A DNA stretch of 10,425 bases from Candidatus Bipolaricaulota bacterium (GTDB taxonomy: Bacteria > Bipolaricaulota > Bipolaricaulia > RBG-16-55-9). The notes under the pieces were generated by a model. It was not told where the DNA came from and did no database searches. It saw only the letters and a program-made list of their open reading frames with translations. The translations under genes were made by a program, and so were the position numbers. Positions 1-6,101 of the stretch are shown in pieces. Numbering within the stretch: the first letter of the stretch is position 1; the number at the start of each line of letters is the position of its first letter. The stretch spans positions 1 to 10,425 of the forward strand of contig JALUUA010000160.1 in the NCBI GenBank assembly GCA_027021605.1, given 5' to 3'.

Positions 1-1393
1 CCAACAGGGGCGAAGGAAGCGGAAGCTGCGCGGGCCGATTCTCTGCTTTGTGGGCCCCCCGGGCGTGGGGAAGACCTCGCTGGGCCAGTCGATCGCCCGG
101 GCTCTAGGCCGAAAGTTCGTGCGCATCTCGCTGGGGGGCGTCCGCGACGAGGCGGAAATTCGGGGCCACCGGCGGACGTACATCGGGGCCCTCCCCGGGC
201 GGATCATCCAGGGCCTGCGCCGCGCGGGGACCCGCAACCCCGTCTTCATGCTCGACGAGATCGACAAGTTGGGGGCGGACTTTCGGGGCGACCCCGCCGC
301 GGCCCTCCTCGAGGTGCTCGATCCCGAGCAGAACTCCAAGTTTCAAGACCACTATCTGGACGTGCCCTTCGATCTCTCGGAGGTGATGTTCATCACCACG
401 GCCAACATCTTGGATACGATCCCGCCCGCGCTCCTCGACCGCATGGAAGTTCTAGAGATCCCGGGCTACTCCGACGAGGAGAAGCTCAACATCGCGCAAA
501 AATATCTCATTCCCCGGCAGCTCAAGGAGCACGGCTTCCCCGAGGGGAGCGTGAGGTTCCGCGACGAGGCCGTGCTCAAAATCATAAGGGAGTACACCCG
601 CGAGGCGGGGGTGCGCAACCTCGAGCGGGAGATCGCCGCGGTGCTGCGCAAGATCGCGGTGCGGGTGCTGGAGAAGGCCGGGCCTCGGGCCTCCCGCAAG
701 AAGCCGGCTCCCGCCAAGGAGCCCTGGACGGTTACCCCCGAGCACGTCGCGGAGTTCTTGGGCCCGCCGAAGTACTTCTACGAGCTGGCCGAGCGGATGG
801 AGCGGAGCGGCGTCGCGGTCGGCTTGGTGGTCACCCGCGTCGGCGGGGACATCGTCTTCATCGAGGCCACCCAGATGCGGGGGAAGGGGAAGCTCATCCT
901 CACGGGGCACCTGGGCGACGTGATGAAGGAGTCTGCTCAGGCGGCGCTCTCGTACATCCGCTCCCAGGCGGACGCGCTGGGGATCGACCCCGAGGTCTTC
1001 GAGAAGAACGACCTCCACGTCCACGTCCCGGCGGGGGCGATCCCCAAGGACGGGCCCTCCGCGGGGGTGACGATCGCCTCCGCCCTGGTCTCGTTGCTGA
1101 CGGACAACCCGCTCCCGCCCGACCTGGCGATGACGGGGGAGATCACGCTGCGGGGCAAGGTGCTGCCCGTGGGCGGGATCCGCGACAAGGTGCTGGCCGC
1201 CCACCGCGCGGGCGTAAAGACCGTGATCCTGCCCAAGCGCAACGAGGCCGATCTGCGGGACGTCCCGGAGGCCGTCCGCGAGGAGCTCCAATTTCACTTC
1301 GTGGACACCGTCGACGAGGTCTTTGAGATCGCGTTTCCCCGGATCTTTGAAGGAGCAGGGGCAACTCCCCCGGCCCCGGCTCCGGCAGAGTAA
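1..1393 (+). CDS. lon: ATP-dependent protease Lon, C-terminal part (5' end outside the window)
   Basis: Cytosolic AAA+ serine protease that unfolds and degrades damaged or regulatory proteins. The first complete codon is at base 2, giving 463 residues of a protein usually near 800; the N-terminal substrate-binding domain is off the left edge. Visible in order: Walker A GPPGVGKT (residues 18-25 of this fragment), the Lon-typical GGVRDEAEIRGHRRTYIGA segment, Walker B VFMLDEID (about 81-88), sensor and arginine-finger region, alpha-helical lid, a short K/P-rich linker (about 227-240), then the protease domain. The catalytic serine is in KDGPSAG (about residue 353) and the catalytic lysine in GIRDKVLAAH (about 396). 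Their spacing of 43 residues equals that of the E. coli Ser679/Lys722 dyad. The protein ends in a P/A-rich tail (PAPAPAE). The TAA stop at 1391-1393 directly touches the stop of the convergent metallopeptidase gene. Identification is very secure. Confidence 0.97.
   Translation, partial: QQGRRKRKLRGPILCFVGPPGVGKTSLGQSIARALGRKFVRISLGGVRDEAEIRGHRRTYIGALPGRIIQGLRRAGTRNPVFMLDEIDKLGADFRGDPAAALLEVLDPEQNSKFQDHYLDVPFDLSEVMFITTANILDTIPPALLDRMEVLEIPGYSDEEKLNIAQKYLIPRQLKEHGFPEGSVRFRDEAVLKIIREYTREAGVRNLEREIAAVLRKIAVRVLEKAGPRASRKKPAPAKEPWTVTPEHVAEFLGPPKYFYELAERMERSGVAVGLVVTRVGGDIVFIEATQMRGKGKLILTGHLGDVMKESAQAALSYIRSQADALGIDPEVFEKNDLHVHVPAGAIPKDGPSAGVTIASALVSLLTDNPLPPDLAMTGEITLRGKVLPVGGIRDKVLAAHRAGVKTVILPKRNEADLRDVPEAVREELQFHFVDTVDEVFEIAFPRIFEGAGATPPAPAPAE
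1352..1383. other. Hairpin in the last codons of lon, possible weak bidirectional terminator
   Basis: GGAGC-A-GGGGC (1352-1362) pairs with GCCCC-G-GCTCC (1373-1383): ten pairs plus one A/G mismatch around a 10-base loop. It lies inside the lon reading frame, just before two convergent stop codons that leave no spacer for an ordinary terminator. There is no clear T-tract on either side, so a terminator role is inference. The sequence also encodes the A/P-rich Lon tail, so the pairing could be a by-product of high GC. Confidence 0.4.
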
Positions 1394-1756
1394 TCAAAGC
1401 CCCAGCTCCCGCAGCTTCTCCTCGTCCATCCCGAAGTAGTGGCCCAGCTCGTGCATCACGGTCTCCTGGACTTGTTGGATGATCTCCTCCTCGGTGCGGC
1501 AGATGCGCTCGATGTTTTTTTGGTAGATCGAGATCACGTCGGGGTAGGGGTACGGGGACCAGACGCTCCGCTCCGGGAGGGGGACGCCCTGGTAGAGCCC
1601 TAGGAGGAGCTGGCCGTCGCTTTGATATTCCTCGGCGATGTCGGGAGGGGGTTCGTCCTCCACGACGACGGCGATGTTGTGGAGCTTCTCCCGGAAGTAC
1701 GCGGGGAGACGATCCAGGGCCTCCGCGACCAGCTCTTCAAAGCGACGGCGGTCCAT
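1394..1756 (-). CDS. Small zincin-like metallopeptidase (MetaP/PF06262-type family)
   Basis: Compact 120-residue protein with the zinc-protease motif HELGHYFGMDE at residues 102-112: His102 and His106 as zinc ligands, Glu103 as general base, and an Asp just downstream as likely third ligand. Layout and length match the small bacterial 'metallopeptidase family protein' group (Zincin_1, PF06262), in which an acidic N-terminal half precedes a HExxHxxGxxD-like site near the C-terminus. Physiological substrates of this family are poorly known. No signal peptide is seen, so it is cytosolic. The start ATG at 1756 has no Shine-Dalgarno upstream but does have a good promoter about 10 bases away, suggesting a leaderless or nearly leaderless transcript. 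It lies 52 bases downstream of the PfpI-like gene on the same strand. Its TGA stop (1396-1394) abuts the lon stop. Family assignment is good; function is open. Confidence 0.88.
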   Translation of the reverse strand: MDRRRFEELVAEALDRLPAYFREKLHNIAVVVEDEPPPDIAEEYQSDGQLLLGLYQGVPLPERSVWSPYPYPDVISIYQKNIERICRTEEEIIQQVQETVMHELGHYFGMDEEKLRELGL

Positions 1757-1765
1757 GGCGCAAAA

Positions 1766-1794
1766 AGCCTACGGACGGCAAGCTCGACTGTCAA
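1766..1794 (-). promoter_or_regulatory. Candidate sigma-70 promoter of the metallopeptidase gene
   Basis: On the minus strand a perfect -35 TTGACA (1794-1789) is followed by a 17-base spacer and a -10 TAGGCT (1771-1766), which keeps the key T1, A2 and T6 positions. Only nine bases separate the -10 from the ATG at 1756, so transcription would begin about two or three bases before the start codon. This matches the lack of a ribosome site there. Confidence 0.6.
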
Positions 1795-1808
1795 CTAAGA
1801 CCAACGCT

Positions 1809-2330
1809 CTACTCCCCCAACGCCTCCAGGATCGCCCGGCAGAAGGCGGGCAGGTCGTCGGGCACCCGGGACGTGATCAGGTTCCCGTCGCGGACGACCG
1901 GCTCGTCCACCCACTCGGCCCCGGCGTTCCGCACGTCATCGCGGATGGAGAAGAAGCTCGTCGCCCGCCTGCCCCTCAGCACGTCCGCCGAGATGAGCAC
2001 CCAGCCCGCGTGGCAGATCGCGGCCACGACCCTGCCCCGCTCGTGCATCTCGCGCACGAAGCGCACCATGTGCTCGTCTCGCCGCATCAGATCGGGCGCG
2101 TAGCCGCCGGGGATCACCACCGCATCAAATTCATCGGCGCTCACTTCAGAGGCGGCTCGATCGGCTTTGGCGGGGTAGCCGTTCTTGCTCTTGTACGCCT
2201 TCCCGGCCTCGGGGCCGACGGCCACCACCTCGCAGCCCGCTTCTTTTAAGCGATAGTACGGGTACCAGAACTCCAGCTCCTGATAGAGATCGGCCAGCAA
2301 CACCGCGACCTTCTTGCCCTGTGCGCTCAT
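1809..2330 (-). CDS. DJ-1/PfpI family protein (intracellular peptidase/deglycase-like)
   Basis: Soluble 173-residue member of the class I glutamine amidotransferase-like DJ-1/PfpI superfamily. The nucleophile elbow AICHAGW carries Cys106-His107, and the conserved acidic residue is in LYQELEFWYP (Glu18). The Glu-to-Cys spacing is the same as in Pyrococcus PfpI (Glu12/Cys100/His101). The PGGYAPD motif (74-80) and RDGNLITSRVPDDLPAF segment near the C-terminus are typical. Family members are described as oligomeric peptidases, chaperones or deglycases acting on glyoxal-type damage; sequence alone does not separate these. Start ATG at 2330 is preceded by AAGGAGG with good spacing. It is transcribed away from terC and may read through into the metallopeptidase gene, since the 52-base gap holds no hairpin. 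Confidence 0.92.
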   Translation of the reverse strand: MSAQGKKVAVLLADLYQELEFWYPYYRLKEAGCEVVAVGPEAGKAYKSKNGYPAKADRAASEVSADEFDAVVIPGGYAPDLMRRDEHMVRFVREMHERGRVVAAICHAGWVLISADVLRGRRATSFFSIRDDVRNAGAEWVDEPVVRDGNLITSRVPDDLPAFCRAILEALGE

Positions 2331-2522
2331 TTAGAACCCCTCCTTGTCACGAGCGTAAGCCCGTCTGAATGCGCACCCGCAGGCTAAAGTTCCTCCCCTC
2401 CGTTTGCAACCCGAGGGACGCGGGAGGGCCCTCCCTGCACTTGCAGAGGAGGCCCGCGCGCGCGATCATACGGCGCTGTTTTTCGCGTATTTCCCGGTCC
2501 GGAGGGCCATGGAGGCGAACGC
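2331..2522. other. Divergent intergenic region between the pfpI-like gene and terC
   Basis: This 192-base spacer separates two divergently transcribed genes and must carry promoters for both, though no pair of -35/-10 boxes stands out. It holds the pfpI-like gene's Shine-Dalgarno at its left end, a strong hairpin at 2426-2455, a short T-run at 2479-2483, and terC's GGAGG (2511-2515) at its right end. The manganese-riboswitch (yybP-ykoY) signatures often found before terC/alx genes were looked for and not seen. Confidence 0.6.
2426..2455 (+). other. Strong hairpin in the presumed terC leader
   Basis: Three stacked helices, GGG/CCC, CCTCC/GGAGG and CTGC/GCAG, separated by single-base bulges (C2429 and A2447), close an ACTT loop (2439-2442). 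This gives twelve base pairs, nearly all G-C. It sits about 70 bases upstream of the terC start and could be an RNA regulatory element or a transcription pause site. No T-tract follows directly, so it is not a classical terminator; the nearest T-run is some 24 bases further on. Confidence 0.45.
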
Positions 2523-3530
2523 ATGATCGTCGAGGCTTCGGGCGGACCCCCTGTCGACGTGGGCATCGAGATCTGGATCGCGTTCAACGTCTTCCTGCTG
2601 GGGATGCTCGCGCTGGATTTGGGCGTCTTCCACCGCCGGGACCACGAGATCTCCTTGAAGGAAGCGCTGATCTGGAGCCTGATCTGGACCCTTCTGGCCT
2701 TGGCGTTCAACGGGCTCATCTACGCCTGGCAGGGGCCGCAGAAGGCGCTCGAGTTCTTCACGGGCTACCTCATCGAGCGCTCCCTGAGCATGGATAACAT
2801 CTTCGTGTTTCTGCTGATCTTCTCGTATTTTGCCGTCCCCGCCCGCTACCAGTACAAGGTTCTCTTCTGGGGGATCTTGGGGGCTCTGGTGATGCGCATC
2901 CTCTTCATCTTAACGGGCGTGGCCCTCATTGAAAGGTTCCACTGGCTCATCTACGTCATGGGCGCGTTTCTCGTCTTTACGGGCATCAAGCTCGGGCTGG
3001 AGCGGGAGAAGAAGGTCGAGCCGGAGCGCAATCCCGTCTTGCGCCTGGTGCGCCGCGTCTTGCCCATCACCGAGGACTACGAGAGCGGACGGTTCTTCGT
3101 AAGAAGGGCGGGGAGGCTCTTGGGGACGCCCCTGCTCGTGGTGCTTGTGGTTGTCGAGTCCACCGACCTCGTCTTCGCCATCGACTCCATCCCCGCCATC
3201 CTGGCCATCACCCTCGATCCCTTCATCGTGTACACCTCGAATGCCTTCGCCATCCTGGGGCTGCGGGCGCTGTACTTCGCCGTGGCGGGACTTATGCGGA
3301 TGTTCTACTACCTCCACTACGGTCTTGCCGCGATCCTGGTGTTCGTGGGCCTCAAGATGCTGCTCGTGGACCTCTATAAGATCCCCATCGTCGTCGCGCT
3401 GGGGGCGGTGGCCCTCATCTTGACGATTTCCGTGATCGCCTCGCTGCTTTGGCCGAAGGAGCCGAAACCCTTGCCGACCCAGCCCCAAGGGGCACCCAAC
3501 CCAAAGGAGGAGGAGCCGTGGGCGTCGTGA
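2523..3530 (+). CDS. TerC/Alx family integral membrane protein (probable metal exporter)
   Basis: A 335-residue polytopic membrane protein with about eight or nine hydrophobic helices and an outlying Pro/Lys/Glu-rich cytosolic tail (about 311-335). The two family hallmarks are present: YLIERSLSMDNIFVF (residues 82-96, Asp91) and VVESTDLVFAIDSIPA (210-225, Glu212, Asp215, Asp221). These acidic residues in facing helices form the presumed metal site. Bacterial TerC/Alx relatives are linked to manganese export, tellurite resistance, and metal loading of exported proteins; manganese efflux is the best general guess. ATG at 2523 has GGAGG at 2511-2515 with 7-base spacing, which fixes the start. 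The gene overlaps the start of sua5, so the two are co-transcribed. Charged loop 158-197 separates the two halves. Confidence 0.93.
   Translation: MIVEASGGPPVDVGIEIWIAFNVFLLGMLALDLGVFHRRDHEISLKEALIWSLIWTLLALAFNGLIYAWQGPQKALEFFTGYLIERSLSMDNIFVFLLIFSYFAVPARYQYKVLFWGILGALVMRILFILTGVALIERFHWLIYVMGAFLVFTGIKLGLEREKKVEPERNPVLRLVRRVLPITEDYESGRFFVRRAGRLLGTPLLVVLVVVESTDLVFAIDSIPAILAITLDPFIVYTSNAFAILGLRALYFAVAGLMRMFYYLHYGLAAILVFVGLKMLLVDLYKIPIVVALGAVALILTISVIASLLWPKEPKPLPTQPQGAPNPKEEEPWAS
3503..3510 (+). promoter_or_regulatory. Ribosome binding site of sua5 inside the 3' end of terC
   Basis: AAAGGAGG, continuing into GAGGAG, lies in the last codons of terC seven bases before the GTG at 3518. It supports 3518 as the Sua5 start over the further upstream in-frame positions. 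A second in-frame GTG at 3527 forms a GTGA overlap with the terC stop and remains possible. Confidence 0.7.
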
Positions 3531-4564
3531 AGGCCACCCCGGAGGCGATCGCGCGGGCTGCGGAGCTCATACGCCGGGGGAAGCTCGTGGCCTTCCCCAC
3601 GGAGACGGTCTACGGCCTGGGCGCGGACGCCCTCAACCCCGAAGCCGTCGCGCGGATCTTCGAGGTCAAGCGCCGCCCCCGGTTCGATCCCCTCATCGTG
3701 CACATCGCGGACCCCCGGGAGGTCGAGGGGCTCTGCGAGCGGGTGGGCGAGCGGGCGCGATTGCTGATGGAGAAATTTTGGCCCGGGCCCCTGACGCTGG
3801 TGCTCCCCAAGCGCCGGAAGGTCCCCGAGATCGTGACCGCGGGCCTGCCCACGGTGGCCGTGCGGATGCCGGACCACCCCGTGGCCCTGGAGCTGATCCG
3901 CCGGGCGCAGACGCCCATAGCCGCTCCCAGCGCAAACCCCTTTGGGTATCTAAGTCCCACAACGGCGGAGCACGTCTACGAGCAGCTGGGGGAGCAGATC
4001 GAGCTCATCTTAGACGGCGGCCCCTGCCGCGTGGGGGTGGAGTCCACCATTGTGGACCTCACGGGCGAGGAGCCGGAGCTTTTGCGGGCGGGCGGGGTGC
4101 CCGTGGAAGAGCTGGAGCGCGTCCTGGGGCGTGAGATTCGCGTCTCTCGGGAGGGGGATCGTCCGCGCTCCCCGGGCCAGCTGCCGAAGCACTATTCGCC
4201 CAGGACGCCTATTCAACTCGCAGAGCCCGGCCAAGCCGCACACACGCAGCTCCCGGAGGGCAAGCGGGTGGGCCTCCTCCTCTTTCGCGCGCCCGGCGTT
4301 GCTCTCGAGGGATTCGCCCACGTGGAGGTCCTCTCGGAGCGGGGGGAGCCGCGGGAGGCGGCGGCGAACCTCTTTGCGGCGCTCCACCGCCTCGATCGGG
4401 CGGGCCTCGACCTCATCGTGGCGGAGCTGGCCCCGGAGGAGGGCTTGGGGCTGGCCATCAACGAACGGCTGCGCAAGGCCGCCTCATCGTTCAAGCGGGC
4501 AGGATTTGGAACGCCCTCCGCCCGTGCAGACGATAAACGGAAAATCCGCGGCGATCCAGGGTGA
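3518..4564 (+). CDS. sua5: L-threonylcarbamoyladenylate synthase (Sua5/YwlC type)
   Basis: Makes threonylcarbamoyl-AMP from threonine, bicarbonate and ATP, the first step in the universal t6A modification of ANN-decoding tRNAs; the TsaBDE proteins complete it. The two-domain Sua5 form is clear: the YrdC domain (about 5-205) with LVAFPTETVYGLGADAL, KRRPRFDPLIVHI, APSANPFGYLSPT and GVESTIVDLT, then the linker SPGQLPKHYSPRTP (218-231), which closes over the active site, then a Rossmann-like Sua5 domain to about residue 322. The start is a GTG with a strong ribosome site, overlapping terC by 13 bases. The last 24 or so residues (about 325-348, SSFKRAGFG onward) are atypical, rich in K/R/D/G, and lie antisense to the 3' end of the PIN toxin gene. 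This looks like loss of the original stop after the usual end GLGLAINERLRKAA. Confidence 0.95.
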   Translation: MGVVKATPEAIARAAELIRRGKLVAFPTETVYGLGADALNPEAVARIFEVKRRPRFDPLIVHIADPREVEGLCERVGERARLLMEKFWPGPLTLVLPKRRKVPEIVTAGLPTVAVRMPDHPVALELIRRAQTPIAAPSANPFGYLSPTTAEHVYEQLGEQIELILDGGPCRVGVESTIVDLTGEEPELLRAGGVPVEELERVLGREIRVSREGDRPRSPGQLPKHYSPRTPIQLAEPGQAAHTQLPEGKRVGLLLFRAPGVALEGFAHVEVLSERGEPREAAANLFAALHRLDRAGLDLIVAELAPEEGLGLAINERLRKAASSFKRAGFGTPSARADDKRKIRGDPG

Positions 4565-4907
4565 ACACCCGATTCGTCCCCAATTCTTCCCCAAGGGCTA
4601 CCAGCGTCGCGTCCGCAAAGTCCATGGGCACGTCTTGATATTTCTCCATGAGGGTGGCAACCCTCCGCAAGCTCTCCCGTGAGGACGGGACGAGCAATAC
4701 GGCCCCGCGTAGGACGAACTCCAAGCAAACCCGTTGAGCTTCCCAGCTCGGGCCGACCAGATAGAGGGTCTCCGTCAAGACGGCCTCTGTTGTGACGATC
4801 GGGCCAACCCAGTCCTCGAGAACGGCCACACACGCTTCGTGATATCGTTCGCTGCGATCAACTAAAGCTACCCAGGCGCCCGTGTCCAACAGCAAGGCTT
4901 TTGGCAT
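4491..4907 (-). CDS. PIN-domain ribonuclease toxin (VapC-like)
   Basis: A 138-residue PIN-fold protein, presumed Mg2+-dependent RNase, toxic unless bound by its antitoxin. The acidic residues are in their usual places: Asp8 (LLLDTGAWVAL), Glu46 (VLTETLYL), Asp96/Asp99 (MDFADATLVALGEELG) and Asp118 (VFTLDRRGFSVYRL). All four positions are intact, so the toxin should be active. The gene starts one base after the stop of the upstream ribbon-helix-helix gene and lacks its own ribosome site, consistent with coupled translation and a toxin level tied to antitoxin synthesis. Its last 74 bases overlap the convergent sua5 gene on the opposite strand. The C-terminal residues (GFSVYRLHGRRAFQILPA) look like a normal family end, so the overlap is probably due to the Sua5 extension. 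RNA target unknown. Confidence 0.93.
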   Translation of the reverse strand: MPKALLLDTGAWVALVDRSERYHEACVAVLEDWVGPIVTTEAVLTETLYLVGPSWEAQRVCLEFVLRGAVLLVPSSRESLRRVATLMEKYQDVPMDFADATLVALGEELGTNRVFTLDRRGFSVYRLHGRRAFQILPA

Positions 4908-4908
4908 C

Positions 4909-5184
4909 TTAGCGCTTAGACGAAGAACGGCGCAGGCGCTCGATCAAGTACTCCCGATGACGTTGACCCAGATCGGGAATCCCGCTTTCGACGCACCCTA
5001 ACAGATCACGGACCCGTTCGACGGGACGAAAGGATTCTTCCTCAACCTCTTCCAGGACGTCCTGAAGGAAGCGCTCCAGGGCCAAGCGCACGACCTCCGA
5101 GCGCCGTAGGCGCAGGCGGCGCGCCGCCGCCTCCAGCTTGGCCGCTAGTTCATCCGACATTCGCACGGTGAGCTGTCGCCCCAT
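4909..5184 (-). CDS. Ribbon-helix-helix (CopG/Arc-type) antitoxin
   Basis: A 91-residue protein immediately upstream of the PIN toxin. Residues 3-9 (RQLTVRM) form the DNA-binding beta strand, followed by helix 1 (SDELAAKLEAAARRL, 10-24) and helix 2 (RRSEVVRLALERFL, 27-40); this is the classical ribbon-helix-helix pattern. Residues 41-91 are charged (DVLEEVEEE, then ERLRRSSSKR) and would wrap the toxin. The start ATG at 5184 is preceded by GAGGTGG (5197-5191) with 6-base spacing. Upstream lies a promoter overlapped by a perfect inverted repeat, the expected arrangement for autorepression by antitoxin or toxin-antitoxin complex. The same frame stays open far upstream through the SDR gene, but the homology begins at MGRQLTV. 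The TAA stop is one base from the toxin ATG. Confidence 0.9.
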   Translation of the reverse strand: MGRQLTVRMSDELAAKLEAAARRLRLRRSEVVRLALERFLQDVLEEVEEESFRPVERVRDLLGCVESGIPDLGQRHREYLIERLRRSSSKR

Positions 5185-5217
5185 CCTCTTCCACCTCTTG
5201 GCTACTGCAGCCCCATG

Positions 5218-5236
5218 TGCATTGCATTGTAATGCA
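5218..5236. promoter_or_regulatory. Palindromic operator-like site of the toxin-antitoxin operon
   Basis: A perfect inverted repeat TGCATT-GT-AATGCA at 5223-5236 is preceded by an overlapping extra TGCATT at 5218-5223, so the half-site occurs three times in 19 bases. It covers the -10 box of the antitoxin promoter. Ribbon-helix-helix antitoxins bind such tandem or inverted short half-sites; binding here is inference. Confidence 0.65.
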
Positions 5237-5253
5237 TCGCCCTCGTGGGGCAA
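5226..5253 (-). promoter_or_regulatory. Candidate promoter of the antitoxin-toxin operon
   Basis: Minus strand: -35 TTGCCC (5253-5248), 16-base spacer, -10 TACAAT (5231-5226, five of six matches to consensus). Initiation near 5219 would give a leader of about 35 bases up to the ATG at 5184. The -10 lies inside the palindromic operator, so a bound repressor would block it. Confidence 0.6.
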
Positions 5254-5261
5254 AAGGCGGG

Positions 5262-6101
5262 TTAGAGCGGCATCGTGTTCCCCCCGCCCACGTAGAGGAG
5301 CTGCCCCGTGATCCAGCGAGCTTGTTCTGAAGCTAGAAAAACGATCGCGTCCGCCACGTCCTCGGGCTGCCCCACCCGCCGCAGCGGGATCTGTGAGATG
5401 AGCTTCTCCTCCAGCTCCGGCGTGATGTAGCCCGTCTGCACGGGGCCGGGGGAGACTACGTTGACCGTGATCCCGTAAGGGCCAAGTTCCACGGCGGCTG
5501 CGCGGCTGTAGCTCTCCAGCGCGTGCTTGCTCGCCCCATACGAAACCTCTCCGGGAAAGCAAGAGGCCCCGTCGGTGCTCACGTTGATGATTCGGCCCCA
5601 CCTCGCCCCTCGGGCGATGTGCCTTCGGGCGAACTCGGCCATCATCAGCGCTACAGCCCGGCTGTTCACCGCGAAGTGCCGGTCGTGGCTCCCGGCGGTG
5701 ATCGTCGAAATCGTGCGATTCGTCCAAAGCGGGGGGAGCTTGTGGCTTTGCTCTTCGTCCTCGTCGGACGGCAAGAACGTGTCCGCCTCCCAGTGCGCGG
5801 CGTTGTTGACGAGCACCTCCACGGGGCCGAACGCCTCTTCGGCGCGGTCGAACAGCTCGGGGATGTTGGCGGGATCGGCGAGGTCCGCCTCCCACGCCTC
5901 GGCTTGTCCCCCTTGCGCGCGGACGGCTTCGACGACGTTGGAGAGGCCCTTGGGTTCCCTGGCCCAAGCGGGCGGCTCCCCGTAGGCCGTCAGGAACACC
6001 TTGGCCCCCTGGGCGGCGAACGCCTGGGCCGTGGCCGCGCCGATGCCGTGGTTCGCGCCTGTGATCAGCACGACTTTGCCTGTCAGACCGGGATCGATCA
6101 T
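5262..6101 (-). CDS. Short-chain dehydrogenase/reductase (classical SDR)
   Basis: A 279-residue NAD(P)-dependent oxidoreductase with a Rossmann fold. Seen: cofactor motif TGANHGIG (14-21), NNAA (99-102), structural Asn146, catalytic Ser175 (INVSTDGA), Tyr188 and Lys192 (YGASK), PGPVQTGY (218-225) and the C-terminal ITGQLLYVGGG. The closest general type is 3-oxoacyl-ACP reductase (FabG)-like SDRs, but the substrate cannot be named. An acidic and polar insertion (about 108-142, containing DEDEEQSHKLPPLW) sits between the NNAA strand and the Asn helix, where classical members are shorter; it could form part of the substrate pocket or an interface. Translation is coupled to the HAD gene by an ATGA overlap at 6098-6101, with AAGGGGG (6115-6109) as ribosome site. 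It is the last gene of the baeRF-HAD-SDR operon; no clear terminator follows. Confidence 0.92.
   Translation of the reverse strand: MIDPGLTGKVVLITGANHGIGAATAQAFAAQGAKVFLTAYGEPPAWAREPKGLSNVVEAVRAQGGQAEAWEADLADPANIPELFDRAEEAFGPVEVLVNNAAHWEADTFLPSDEDEEQSHKLPPLWTNRTISTITAGSHDRHFAVNSRAVALMMAEFARRHIARGARWGRIINVSTDGASCFPGEVSYGASKHALESYSRAAAVELGPYGITVNVVSPGPVQTGYITPELEEKLISQIPLRRVGQPEDVADAIVFLASEQARWITGQLLYVGGGNTMPL

Noticed and set aside
452..1297. A 281-codon minus-strand open frame opposite lon
   Set aside because: Composition is His/Arg/Leu-rich with no recognisable domain, and the opposite strand encodes an intact Lon.
1638..2249. A plus-strand frame opposite the metallopeptidase and PfpI-like genes
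   Set aside because: It spans two well-supported minus-strand genes and their promoter, and shows no domain.
2340..2522. yybP-ykoY manganese riboswitch before terC
   Set aside because: The conserved GGGGAGTAG-type and CCTTTGCC-type segments were not found; only a strong generic hairpin is seen.
5237..5255. Small GCCC/GGGC stem after the SDR gene as a terminator
   Set aside because: Only four pairs and no T-tract; it overlaps the -35 region of the antitoxin promoter.
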